From the NCBI GenBank assembly GCA_964251665.1, contig CAXUKO010000004.1, positions 186,001-250,000 on the forward strand: a DNA stretch of 64,000 bases. Direction: 5' to 3'. Of the stretch, positions 26,216 to 34,698 are shown piece after piece. This DNA is from JBBQLG01 sp964251665. GTDB lineage: Bacteria > Bacteroidota > Bacteroidia > Cytophagales > Spirosomataceae. Below the pieces are notes generated by a model. That model ran no database searches. It was not told where the DNA came from and saw nothing but the letters and a program-made list of their open reading frames with translations. The position numbers and the translations under genes were made by a program. Numbering within the stretch: the stretch's first letter is position 1; every line of letters begins with the position of its first letter.

Positions 26216-29200
26216 GATTCGTACTTTCTTCTGGTTGTGGAAATGTGTCTACTGCGTGAACCATACCCTCGGTCAACGAATTGTTTTCTTCGTCCCGAAT
26301 CATTTTCCGGCCGTCGGCCAGTGAGCCGAAGATATAGTATAGCCCGGGGATGATGATGACCCCGAAAATGGTACCGAATAACATACCGCCCATGGCAGAA
26401 GCACCAATGGTCCGGTTACCGATAGCACCGGCACCCCTGGCAATGATCAACGGGATCAGACCGGCCACGAAGGCAAAGGAGGTCATCAGAATCGGACGGA
26501 AACGAACCCGGGCGCCTTCAATGGCAGCCTCCAGAATCGTTGACCCCTGCTGCCGTTTCTGCACGGCAAACTCGACAATCAGCACGGCGTTTTTACCGAG
26601 CAGACCAACCAGCATGATTAGGCCGATCTGGGCGTAGATGTTGTTTTCCAGCCCCATCAGCTTCAGCAGCAAAAACGAACCAAATACCCCCACCGGCAGC
26701 GAGAAGACTACGGCCAGCGGAATAATGAAGCTTTCGTACTGAGCGGCCAGTACCATGTACACAAAGGCCAGTACAATCAGGAACACATACAGCGACTCGT
26801 TCCCCCGGATGGATTCGTCGTAGGAAAGGCCTTCAAACGCAATGTCGTATCCTTTTGGCAGCGTTTTGGCAACTTCCCGAATGGCCTGAATGGCGTCGGC
26901 TGTGGTGTAACCCCTGGCGGGCAGACCCTGAATAGCGGCCGAGTTGTACAGGTTGAACCGGGTAATTTCGTTCGGTCCCTGCCCTTTTTTCAGCCGCATA
27001 AAGGCGGAGTAAGGTACCATCTCGCCCGCATCGTTTTTCACGAAAAGCTTTAACAGATCCGTAGGAAGCCGTCTGAAACTCGGATCGGACTGCACGTACA
27101 CCTTAAAGAACTGGTTAAACTTGATAAAGCCCTGTTCGTAGGTACTACCAATCAGAATGTTCAGGTTGTCCATCGCTTTTCCGATAGACACGCCTTTTTG
27201 CATGGCTAAGTTGTTGTCGATCTCCAGTTCGTACTGCGGATAGTTGGCGGCAAAAAAGGTAAACAAGCCGGTCAGCTCTTTCCGCTTGCCTAAGTTATCC
27301 ATGAACTGCTTGTTGATCTTATCAAACTCACTGTAGTCCGTATCGGAGGTTTTGTCCAATAAGCGCATCGAAAAACCGCCTGACGTACCAAAGCCGGGAA
27401 TGGCGGGTGGTTCAAAAAATTCGACGGTCGCCCCGAGGTTCCTTGATTTCTCCTCCAGTTCTTCCATGATTTCCTTTACGTTCTTATCCCGCTCCGACCA
27501 GGTTTTCAGGTTGATCAGACAGGTACCGGCGTTAGACCCCCGGCCTTCGGTCATGATCTCGTAACCAGCCAGCGACGATACCGATTCGATGCCCGGTACT
27601 TCTTCACAGATTTTCTGGAGCCGACGGGACACTTCGTTGGTTTTCTCCAGCGTAGAACCCGGTGGCGTCTGGATAATGGCGTAAATCGTACTCTGGTCTT
27701 CGTTCGGAATAAAGCCCGCCGGGAGAATTTTATTCACGAACACGATGCCCAGACAGAAACCCACTAATATGGCGAACGTGACAAACCGGCGGCTGACGAT
27801 TACTTTTAACAGGCCTACGTACCACCCGGTCATTTTATCGAATCCCTGGTTGAAACCGTCGAGCGCCCGGGTAAACAGGTTTTTCTTCCGGGCGTGTCCA
27901 TGATGGTTTTTTAACAGCATGGCGCACAGCACGGGGGTAAGCGTCAGGGCAATAATGGCCGAGATCACAATAGAACTGGCCATGGTGATGGAGAACTGCC
28001 GGTAGAAGGTACCCACCGGACCCGACATAAACGAAATCGGCAGGAATACCGATACCATGACGGCGGTGATGGCGATAATGGCTCCGCTAATCTCACCCAG
28101 TACTTTTTTAACCGCGCCAAAGGGCGTCAGATGCGGCTCTTCCTCCATCTTGGCGTGCACGGCTTCCACCACCACAATGGCATCATCGACCACAATACCA
28201 ATGGCCAGTACGAGGGCGAAGAGCGTAATTAAGTTGATGGATATCCCGAAAAACTGAATCACGAAAAACGCCCCGATCAGCGATACCGGTACTGCCAGAA
28301 TCGGTATGAGCGTCGAACGCCAGTCGCCCAGGAAGATGAACACAACGAAGGCCACCAGGATAAACGCATCACGCAGCGTATCAATTACCTGCTCAATGGA
28401 CGCATCCAGGAAGTTAGACACGTCATAGCTGATTTTATAATCTACCCCCGGCGGAAAAGAAGCTTTCATAACATCGAGCTTCTTCTTCACTTCGGCAATA
28501 ACGTCGCTGGCATTACTGCCGTAGTTTTGCCGCAGCACAATGGCGGCCGACGCGTGGCCATCGAGGTTGGAGTAAATATCGAAGAATTCACTGCCCAGTT
28601 CAACCCGGGCTATATCCCTCAGGTGAATGCTTTCACCGGCCGCATTAGCCCGGATAATGATACTTTCATACTCTTTCGGCTCACTGTACCGGCCTTTGTA
28701 GGTAAGCACATATTCGAGCGACTGAGCCGCAATACCGGAGCTTTGACCAATCCGGCCGGGTCGGCCAATGATACTTTGCTCCCCAATCGCCTTCATTACG
28801 TCTTCCGTAGAAATGCTGTAGGCCCGCATCCGCTCGGGGTTCAGCCAGACGCGCATCGCGTAGCGCCGACTACCCAATATCTGTGCCCGCGCTACCCCTT
28901 TGGTCCGCTGAATTTCAGGGATCATTTTAACGGTAGCGTAGTTAAACAGGAATTTTTCGTCAATGCTCTTTTCCTTGGAATAGAGGTTGACGTACATCAG
29001 CATACTGGGCTGAACGGGCGAGATAATAACCCCTTCGCGCTGCACCAGTTCGGGCAGCAGCGGCATCACCTGGTCCACCCTGGTTTTGACCCGGATAACG
29101 GCGACGTTCGGGTCCGTTCCCGGTTCAAAGATAATCCGCAGGGTAGCTTCACCGGCGCTGGTTGCATCGGTAGCGATATAGCGCATGTCCTGTACCCCGT

Positions 29201-29408
29201 TGATGGCCTGTTCCAGCGTAATCAAGGTGGATTTTACCAGTACATCGGCACTGGAACCGGGATAGGCAATAAATATATTGACCGTGGTGGGAGCAATATC
29301 GGGGAACTGCGAGATCGGTAACTTCGTGATTGCCAGTATGCCGACAAAGACGATCATGATTGATATGACAATCGCAAATACGGGTCTTCGTATGAATTTT
29401 GAAAACAT
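26193..29408 (-). CDS. RND efflux pump, HAE1/AcrB family
   Basis: A 1071-residue inner membrane proton/drug antiporter with the typical 12-helix layout and two large periplasmic loops. It starts MFSKFIRRPVFAIVISIMIV, as most HAE1 pumps do. The proton relay Asp pair is in IGIVVDDAIVVVEAV near residue 405, and the partner Lys is in GLLGKNAVLIVEFA near the end. ANQRD-like pore features are conserved (NARAAAIVLRQNYGSNA). It pumps hydrophobic compounds from the periplasm or inner membrane to the outside as a trimer with the fusion protein and outer membrane lipoprotein coded on either side. Confidence 0.94.
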   Translation of the reverse strand: MFSKFIRRPVFAIVISIMIVFVGILAITKLPISQFPDIAPTTVNIFIAYPGSSADVLVKSTLITLEQAINGVQDMRYIATDATSAGEATLRIIFEPGTDPNVAVIRVKTRVDQVMPLLPELVQREGVIISPVQPSMLMYVNLYSKEKSIDEKFLFNYATVKMIPEIQRTKGVARAQILGSRRYAMRVWLNPERMRAYSISTEDVMKAIGEQSIIGRPGRIGQSSGIAAQSLEYVLTYKGRYSEPKEYESIIIRANAAGESIHLRDIARVELGSEFFDIYSNLDGHASAAIVLRQNYGSNASDVIAEVKKKLDVMKASFPPGVDYKISYDVSNFLDASIEQVIDTLRDAFILVAFVVFIFLGDWRSTLIPILAVPVSLIGAFFVIQFFGISINLITLFALVLAIGIVVDDAIVVVEAVHAKMEEEPHLTPFGAVKKVLGEISGAIIAITAVMVSVFLPISFMSGPVGTFYRQFSITMASSIVISAIIALTLTPVLCAMLLKNHHGHARKKNLFTRALDGFNQGFDKMTGWYVGLLKVIVSRRFVTFAILVGFCLGIVFVNKILPAGFIPNEDQSTIYAIIQTPPGSTLEKTNEVSRRLQKICEEVPGIESVSSLAGYEIMTEGRGSNAGTCLINLKTWSERDKNVKEIMEELEEKSRNLGATVEFFEPPAIPGFGTSGGFSMRLLDKTSDTDYSEFDKINKQFMDNLGKRKELTGLFTFFAANYPQYELEIDNNLAMQKGVSIGKAMDNLNILIGSTYEQGFIKFNQFFKVYVQSDPSFRRLPTDLLKLFVKNDAGEMVPYSAFMRLKKGQGPNEITRFNLYNSAAIQGLPARGYTTADAIQAIREVAKTLPKGYDIAFEGLSYDESIRGNESLYVFLIVLAFVYMVLAAQYESFIIPLAVVFSLPVGVFGSFLLLKLMGLENNIYAQIGLIMLVGLLGKNAVLIVEFAVQKRQQGSTILEAAIEGARVRFRPILMTSFAFVAGLIPLIIARGAGAIGNRTIGASAMGGMLFGTIFGVIIIPGLYYIFGSLADGRKMIRDEENNSLTEGMVHAVDTFPQPEESTNHVENAHV

Positions 29409-29432
29409 GTCTTCGGCTTTTTAGAACATTAA

Positions 29433-30518
29433 TTATTCGGCATACAGACCTAAATGAGAGACGACCGAATCAGGCTGCACGAATTTGGCGTGTATTTTTT
29501 CATTCTCCCGTACCTGACGCAAGCCTTCCAGCAGGATCTTGTCGCCTTTGTTCAGACCCGATTTGACGACGAAAAGGTGGGGCATTTCGGCGGCTATGGT
29601 GATTTCCCGTGACCGGATCACGTTGTTTTTATCCACCACGTACACATACTTCTTTTCCAGCACCTCGAAAGTGGCTTTCTGCGGAATGAGCAGGGCATTT
29701 TTGAGGGGGATGGTCATGCGTACGTTGCCGGTTTCGCCATGTCGCAGCAGACCCTGGGGATTCGGGAAGGTGGCCCGGAAGGCAATGTTGCCGGTTTCGT
29801 TGTTGAAGTCAGCCTCAATGGTTTGCACAACGCCGGGATACGGAAACAGGTCATTATTGGCCATCACCAGGCTCACATTCTTCATGTTCTCCTGATTGAT
29901 GTGGGTTTTAAAATTGAGGTATTCGGCTTCCGGTACGTTGAAATAAACCCACATTTTACTGTTGTCCGACAGCGTCGTCAGCAAATCACCCTCATCGACG
30001 AGACTACCCAACCGAACCTGAAAGTGGTCCATGATACCACTGAACGGGGCCTTGAGCGACGTGAACTGCAGGTGCGTCTGAGCCAGCGATACGTCGGCCT
30101 TTGCCTTGTCGAACTTAGCTTTGGACAGCGCCAGTTCGTTTTTGGATACGATGTTGCTGTCGGCCAGCCGTTTTGTGTTCTGGTATTCGATACCCACGTA
30201 GTTGGCTTCGGCCTGCGATTTTTGCAGTTCAGCATTGTAGATCAGGGGCATGATCTGAAACATGGGCTGCCCCTGCCGGACGTGCTGCCCTTCGTCCACA
30301 AAAATCTTTTGCAGGTAGCCTTTTTCCAAAGCTCTCATTTCAATGTGCTGGATCGCGTGGATCTGACACACGTAGTCTTTGGTAATGGTTGTATCTCTTA
30401 GTAAAGGGCTGGTAACCTGATAGCTTACCTCCTCTTCTTTCTTTTCTTCTGCCTGTGTTGAACAGCCTGTAGCGTACAGCAGGGCGCACAGGCTCATGAG
30501 GATGGGAATTCGTTTCAT
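29433..30518 (-). CDS. RND periplasmic adaptor (membrane fusion protein), lipoprotein
   Basis: A 361-residue AcrA-family subunit starting MKRIPILMSLCALLYATGC, with the lipobox ATGC and Cys at position 19; the frame is open further (to 30572) but that start lacks a signal. Domain order: a biotinyl-lipoyl-like half (KGYLQKIFVDEGQHVRQGQPMF), a helical hairpin with SQAEANYVGIEYQN, the second lipoyl half (FTSLKAPFSGIMDHFQVRLGS), and beta-barrel and membrane-proximal domains. It links the pump to the outer membrane channel. It is the first gene of the three-gene operon, 24 bp before the pump gene. Confidence 0.91.
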   Translation of the reverse strand: MKRIPILMSLCALLYATGCSTQAEEKKEEEVSYQVTSPLLRDTTITKDYVCQIHAIQHIEMRALEKGYLQKIFVDEGQHVRQGQPMFQIMPLIYNAELQKSQAEANYVGIEYQNTKRLADSNIVSKNELALSKAKFDKAKADVSLAQTHLQFTSLKAPFSGIMDHFQVRLGSLVDEGDLLTTLSDNSKMWVYFNVPEAEYLNFKTHINQENMKNVSLVMANNDLFPYPGVVQTIEADFNNETGNIAFRATFPNPQGLLRHGETGNVRMTIPLKNALLIPQKATFEVLEKKYVYVVDKNNVIRSREITIAAEMPHLFVVKSGLNKGDKILLEGLRQVRENEKIHAKFVQPDSVVSHLGLYAE

Positions 30519-30692
30519 AACGGTCCTGGTTGTTATACGAAAATGGTCTGACGGTATTAAAAAGGTAGACATCGGGTACGTTGATTTAGTAGTGGACGAT
30601 TTTGGTTTCCTGTTCAGAATGAGTCCCCTGCGTTCCGGTTTGGTCTGTCGGCAGGCAAGGGGCCTGTTGTTTTTATAAACTATCTGTTCGTG

Positions 30693-31004
30693 TCAGTGTG
30701 CTGCTCGGTGACTGCCTGACCGGGAGATTCGGTTGATGTCTGCCCGAATTGGCGAAGCAGCCGAACCGCCAATGCGGGTGTCTTTCTGCTGGTCGGCCTG
30801 TTTGCAGTCCGAAGCCTGCTGTTCCAGGGCCCGCTGGTCTGCCACATGCGTTGAACTGCCCAGGTCGTAGTCATAAATATTGGGATGGTGGCTTTGCTGA
30901 TACAGCAGAAATCCATTGAACAACAATGAAAGTGCCAGTGCCAGGCCAAAGCCGTAGAGCAGAACCGAGTCGGACCACCGAAGCGGGGAATACCGTCGTT
31001 GCAT
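30693..31004 (-). CDS. Small single-pass membrane protein
   Basis: A 103-residue protein, MQRRYSPLRWSDSVLLYG and a single membrane helix (residues 14-33, LALALSLLFNGFLLYQQ), then a polar tail rich in Gln, Asp and His. The basic start before the helix suggests an inside N-terminus. No family name is known to me. Its place between the efflux operon and the two-component genes, on the same strand, suggests a regulatory or accessory role, which is inference. An overlapping frame (30680-31048) is Cys/Trp-rich and was rejected. Confidence 0.65.
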   Translation of the reverse strand: MQRRYSPLRWSDSVLLYGFGLALALSLLFNGFLLYQQSHHPNIYDYDLGSSTHVADQRALEQQASDCKQADQQKDTRIGGSAASPIRADINRISRSGSHRAAH

Positions 31005-31130
31005 AGCTTGTTTCTGTGTTGATTGTTACAAAACAAGCACCATGACATTAAAACGGCATGAGAAGGAAATTAGAAAATATTAAAAAAGTTTAATCTTACC
31101 CCCGTCCAATTCGTCAAAATAGGGGTTGTT

Positions 31131-31223
31131 ATGGTAAAAGTTATATTATTTATCCTGATGAGTCAATTAACAGGCGGTTTCTTTTACCGTACGGTGAGAA
31201 AAAAACGCCTGATTAAATTATAG
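31131..31223 (+). CDS. Possible 30-residue membrane peptide
   Basis: ATG at 31131 to TAG at 31221 encodes MVKVILFILMSQLTGGFFYR followed by a very basic TVRKKRLIKL tail: one short hydrophobic helix plus a positive end. It lies in an AT-rich spacer of about 290 bases between the small membrane protein and the sensor kinase genes. No ribosome site or promoter supports it; it may be chance. An imperfect hairpin (CAGGCGG ... CGCCTG, about 31170-31211) overlaps it. Confidence 0.25.
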   Translation: MVKVILFILMSQLTGGFFYRTVRKKRLIKL

Positions 31224-31292
31224 AAACCGGGGATTTTAATGACCTGACTGCGTTCGTCGGGCAGTCGGCAGCCACCGCTGCTGTAGTCAGAA

Positions 31293-32657
31293 TCAGACTA
31301 TGTACGCCTGACTGGGCAGGGTTATGGTAACAGTGGTGCCCTGATTCAGGCTGGAGGTGATGTGAATACTACCCTGGTGGAGATCAATAATTTTCTGGGT
31401 TACGGCCAGACCAATGCCATAGCCGGGCATGCCCTCCACGTTTTCGCCCCGATAAAGCGGATCAAGAATATGAGCCGCATCCGCTTCGGCAATGCCCCGG
31501 CCCTGATCGGCTACGTTGACGATAACGTGTTCATCGGTTGCTTTCAGCTGCACGGCAACCGCTTCGCCGGAGTACTTGCAGGCATTGTCGAGCACGTTCA
31601 GAAAGGCCGTTGTCAGCAGGGTCGTATTGCCCTTTACGGTAAACGATTCGGCCTCCCCCGACACAAACTGGAGTGGCAGGTTCCGGCCAGGGTACTTGGT
31701 CTGTACCTGCCCGATGGCGGTTAGCAGGCAGTCGTCCACCTGAACAGCCGTGAGGGCAACAGGCCCGTCAGTCACTTTGGCTAAACCCAGCAGCCCGTTC
31801 GTCAGGGTAATCACTTTTTTAAGTTCATCAACGGCTACTTCCATGCTGTCGCGCCAGTCGGACGGGTTTCGGTCGTACCGCAGGGAGGTTTCCAACGTAC
31901 CCAGCGTGTTGGTGAGGGGAGTGCGCAGTTCGTGCGATGCATGAGAGACAAAGCTGCGCTGGGAGACAAACGCATCCTCCAGCCGGAACAGCATCTGATT
32001 GAAGGTCATAGCGAGTTGAGCAATTTCATCGCGCCGGTTGCCTTCGTTCACCCGCTTGTACAACTGCGTAGCGGTGATCTGCTCCACTTCATCCACAATC
32101 TGGGAAATAGGTTGCAGCACCCGCCCGGAGAAGTACCAGCCGGCCAGCACAATCAGGCTGAAACCCAGCAGATTAGCCAGCAGCAGGATTTGCTGGAGTG
32201 TACTCTGTTTGGCAAAGCCGATCCGGTCATAGCCGGAAGCAAAAATGTAAAATAACTGCCCCCGGTCCTGATAGGGCATCGCGATGGACTCCAAGTGACC
32301 GCTTTTAAATTCAAACAGGGAATGGGTGGCCAGCAGCGGTATCTTTTCTTTATAATAATCAGATTCTTTCAGGGTCCGGTTGGTAAATACCAGGTTTTGC
32401 TGGCTGTTGTAAATGCTGATTTGTTCCTCAACGATGGTGAGCAGGTCGGTGCGCACCATATTGGTGAAAAAGTTATCGTGCAGATGCCGCCGGGAAATCA
32501 GTACCCGTCCGGCCACGCGGGCTTTCGATTCCAGTCGGCTATAAAACTCCTCCTGTCGGTACAGCGAATAAAAGTACCACACCAGCAGCGACAGGGTGAT
32601 CTGGATAGCCGTAGCCAGTACGGTGAAAATAAGCGTCAGGCGATTTCGGATAAGCAT
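31293..32657 (-). CDS. Sensor histidine kinase
   Basis: A 454-residue membrane kinase. One helix near residues 8-30, a periplasmic sensor of about 120 residues and a second helix near 165-185 are followed by a HAMP segment (RVLQPISQIVDEVEQITATQLYKRV as two parts), the H-box SHASHELRTPL with the phospho-His, N-box FLNVLDNACKYSG, G1 DQGRGIAEAD and G2 GYGIGLAV. The layout is that of CusS/QseC-type kinases. It lies 94 bp after the response regulator gene and the two surely form a pair. Given the nearby RND operon, efflux control is likely but not shown. Confidence 0.9.
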   Translation of the reverse strand: MLIRNRLTLIFTVLATAIQITLSLLVWYFYSLYRQEEFYSRLESKARVAGRVLISRRHLHDNFFTNMVRTDLLTIVEEQISIYNSQQNLVFTNRTLKESDYYKEKIPLLATHSLFEFKSGHLESIAMPYQDRGQLFYIFASGYDRIGFAKQSTLQQILLLANLLGFSLIVLAGWYFSGRVLQPISQIVDEVEQITATQLYKRVNEGNRRDEIAQLAMTFNQMLFRLEDAFVSQRSFVSHASHELRTPLTNTLGTLETSLRYDRNPSDWRDSMEVAVDELKKVITLTNGLLGLAKVTDGPVALTAVQVDDCLLTAIGQVQTKYPGRNLPLQFVSGEAESFTVKGNTTLLTTAFLNVLDNACKYSGEAVAVQLKATDEHVIVNVADQGRGIAEADAAHILDPLYRGENVEGMPGYGIGLAVTQKIIDLHQGSIHITSSLNQGTTVTITLPSQAYIV

Positions 32658-32751
32658 AAACGGAGGGGCCTAAATACAGGGTCATGCGCGGTTGCGGACG
32701 ATCATAAACGAACGGGCCATAGCTGCCAAATGACTGTCTATGACCAGTTAA

Positions 32752-33423
32752 TCAATCTTCACGGAGGACATACCCCATGCCAACAATGGTGTGCAGCAGC
32801 TTGGGCGAAAAATCCTTGTCAATCTTCTTGCGCAGGTAGCTGACATACACGTCAATCACATTACTGTTATTGTCAAAATTCAGGCTCCAGATTCGTTCAC
32901 TGATGTCCACCCGCGAAATAATTTTGCCTTTATTAAGCATCAGGTATTCGATCAGGGCGTATTCTCGGGTAGTCAGGTCAATGCGTTTGCCGGCCCGGGT
33001 TACGGTTTTTGTGTCTAAGTTCAGTTCCAGATCGGCCAGCCGGAGCAGCTGCTTTGGCCTGGAGCCGTTTCGACGCGTCAAGGCTCTGAGCCGCAACAGC
33101 AGTTCCTGAAACTCAAACGGTTTGGCTAAATAATCGTCGGCTCCCGCATTAAAGCCATCCGACTTGTCGGCGAGGCTATCCAGAGCGGTTAGCATCAGCA
33201 CGGGTATGGTCTCATTTTCCGCCCGGATCAACCGACATAGCTCAAAGCCGTTCATCTGCGGGAGGTTGACATCCAATAGAATAATATCGTAAATATTCAG
33301 GCGAAACAGCGACAGGCCGGTCCGTCCGTCGTACGCTATTTCGACCTCGTAGCCTTCGGCCGACATACCCTTGCGGATAAAAGAGGCTAACCGCTCTTCG
33401 TCTTCAACTAAAAGGATTTTCAT
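32752..33423 (-). CDS. OmpR/PhoB-type response regulator
   Basis: A 223-residue regulator: receiver domain starting MKILLVEDEERLASFIRKGM with the phospho-Asp in DIILLDVNLPQMNG, Thr and Lys switch residues in LMLTALDSLADKS and YLAKPFEFQELL, and a C-terminal winged helix (TREYALIEYLMLNKGKIISR, YVSYLRKKID, TIVGMGYVLRED). It belongs to the CusR/QseB side of the family. Cognate kinase follows downstream. A TATCTTTG box and a perfect 10-base palindrome at its promoter (33488-33514) suggest autoregulation. Confidence 0.92.
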   Translation of the reverse strand: MKILLVEDEERLASFIRKGMSAEGYEVEIAYDGRTGLSLFRLNIYDIILLDVNLPQMNGFELCRLIRAENETIPVLMLTALDSLADKSDGFNAGADDYLAKPFEFQELLLRLRALTRRNGSRPKQLLRLADLELNLDTKTVTRAGKRIDLTTREYALIEYLMLNKGKIISRVDISERIWSLNFDNNSNVIDVYVSYLRKKIDKDFSPKLLHTIVGMGYVLRED

Positions 33424-33487
33424 GAATGAGCTGTGGGTTGAGTGAATACCATCGGTTCAGTCCTGTTCGACAACACCGGCGGGGCAA

Positions 33488-33514
33488 TGCTGCGCTGTCA
33501 GCGCAGCAAAGATA
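33488..33514 (-). promoter_or_regulatory. -7 box with perfect palindrome over the start site, upstream of the response regulator
   Basis: On the minus strand TATCTTTG (33514-33507) is followed at once by TGCTGCGCTG-A-CAGCGCAGCA, a perfect inverted repeat with 10-base arms and one base between (33488-33508), which shares two bases with the box. It covers the place where transcription should start, about 80 bases before the ATG. That position is right for an operator. Confidence 0.5.
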
Positions 33515-33648
33515 GGCAAGATACGTTCCTGCCGGGGCTGTTGGTAATGTATCCCGGTGATGCGGCACAGCGGATCATTAGTCAGAACTCTATTTTGGCA
33601 GTGTACTGTGTTGGTTGTTTTATAACTTGGGGCGTTACCCGTCTCAAT

Positions 33649-33741
33649 ACCCGCTACACCGACCTCAGGGGCAGTTTCGATCTGGTCAGAGGCATTGTTT
33701 CCGATGGGTTCGTGGTTGAGCACGGTTTTATGTACCTAACC
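33649..33741 (+). pseudogene. Fragment of a dipeptide epimerase gene (C-terminal block)
   Basis: Translation gives TRYTDLRGSFDLVRGIVSDG and then FVVEHGFMYLT. The intact epimerase at 23538-24605 has TRYIDLDGSFDLAEDIVSGG, FVVENGLMRPT, so the 31-residue block is clearly homologous at both protein and DNA level. Nothing recognisable of the rest of the enzyme is left upstream. The block is in frame with the downstream N-demethylase-like gene but belongs to another family. Confidence 0.75.
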
Positions 33742-33771
33742 GTGGCCCGGCCGCATCACCGGGATACAAAA

Positions 33772-34698
33772 ATGCTACCATATTTTCCGTTCGGCCAGCA
33801 GTTTAACGAGAAGATGGGCACGTTTCCCCTCCCGGAAAGTGACCGGCTCATCGAGGTAGATGAGCATTACCGGACTGAAGTTGCCCTGAAATGTCAGCTC
33901 TTAACCGAACGGCCCGATTATTATTACCAGTCCCTGCCCGGCCACGAAACTGCTCAATGGGACGTGCTCGAAGTGGTGCTATGTAACATGGCCCGTTTCC
34001 ATCCCGAGCAGTTTCGCTTTCAGCAGGAAGGCGGGTACTGGCATTGGCACAATCATCGGCTAAACGAGCAAACGACGTTTACCTTCGGCCAGGCAGCGAC
34101 GCTGCCGCTGGAACCGCTCGACTGGGTGGGCCGACAGGTTCAGGAAGACTTGATTCTGCTCGCTGGTAACGACGCAACGCTGGTTGCCGGTCAGCTTTGT
34201 TTCGGCAACGGCTGGTGCCTGGACGAGAAAATGGGGTTGCCGTTCTGGCAGATTCACGCGCCGATTGTCCCGATTGTGGAGCCAATGATGCTGGCCGCCC
34301 GCAAACTGATGGAACGTCTGCCCGTGGGGCGTCCGGTCTGGCGGCTGAACTGGAGCGTGAAACTGACCGACCAGTTGGACATGACCAGTCGCCACACGCC
34401 CGTTCTCGATCAGCTGCTGACCGACCGGTTGCCGTACCTGACACCCGACACAATAGGTCAGCAGCTTTTCGTCCGCATCGAACGGCAAACGCTTACCCGG
34501 CTACCCCGGTCCGGTGCGATCCTGTTCGGTATTCATACCTATCAGAACCGGCTCGACCGCGAAGCCACCGACCCGGACCGTGCCCGGCGCATGGCGCAGG
34601 TGTTCCGCAGCACCCCCCCGGCCATGCTTGCCTACAAAGGCATGACCGATTTTACGCCCGCTCTGATTAACTACCTGACCAGCCCATCCCATGACTAA
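33772..34698 (+). CDS. Heme-dependent oxidative N-demethylase-like protein (DUF3445)
   Basis: A 308-residue protein starting MLPYFPFGQQFNEKMGTFPL. It matches the DUF3445 family, whose typified member is the heme-dependent N-demethylase subunit: an N-terminal RLIEVDEHYRTEVALKCQLL block, QEDLILL, FGNGWCLDEKMGLPFWQIHAPIV-like core (here in two parts), and the C-terminal VRIERQTLTRLPRSGAILFG followed by IHTYQ. The longer open frame upstream contains an epimerase fragment and is not part of it. The amino acid permease start overlaps its end by 8 bases, so both products probably serve the uptake and use of one nitrogen compound. Confidence 0.8.
   Translation: MLPYFPFGQQFNEKMGTFPLPESDRLIEVDEHYRTEVALKCQLLTERPDYYYQSLPGHETAQWDVLEVVLCNMARFHPEQFRFQQEGGYWHWHNHRLNEQTTFTFGQAATLPLEPLDWVGRQVQEDLILLAGNDATLVAGQLCFGNGWCLDEKMGLPFWQIHAPIVPIVEPMMLAARKLMERLPVGRPVWRLNWSVKLTDQLDMTSRHTPVLDQLLTDRLPYLTPDTIGQQLFVRIERQTLTRLPRSGAILFGIHTYQNRLDREATDPDRARRMAQVFRSTPPAMLAYKGMTDFTPALINYLTSPSHD

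Noticed and set aside
28527..29321. 264-residue plus-strand frame opposite the RND pump
   Set aside because: Antisense to a highly conserved pump region; no domain.
30680..31048. 122-residue minus-strand frame overlapping the small membrane protein
   Set aside because: Cys- and Trp-rich with no clear start; the other frame has a clean membrane helix and polar tail.
33442..33771. Longer N-terminus for the N-demethylase-like protein
   Set aside because: It would include an epimerase fragment and a stretch with the regulator promoter on the other strand.
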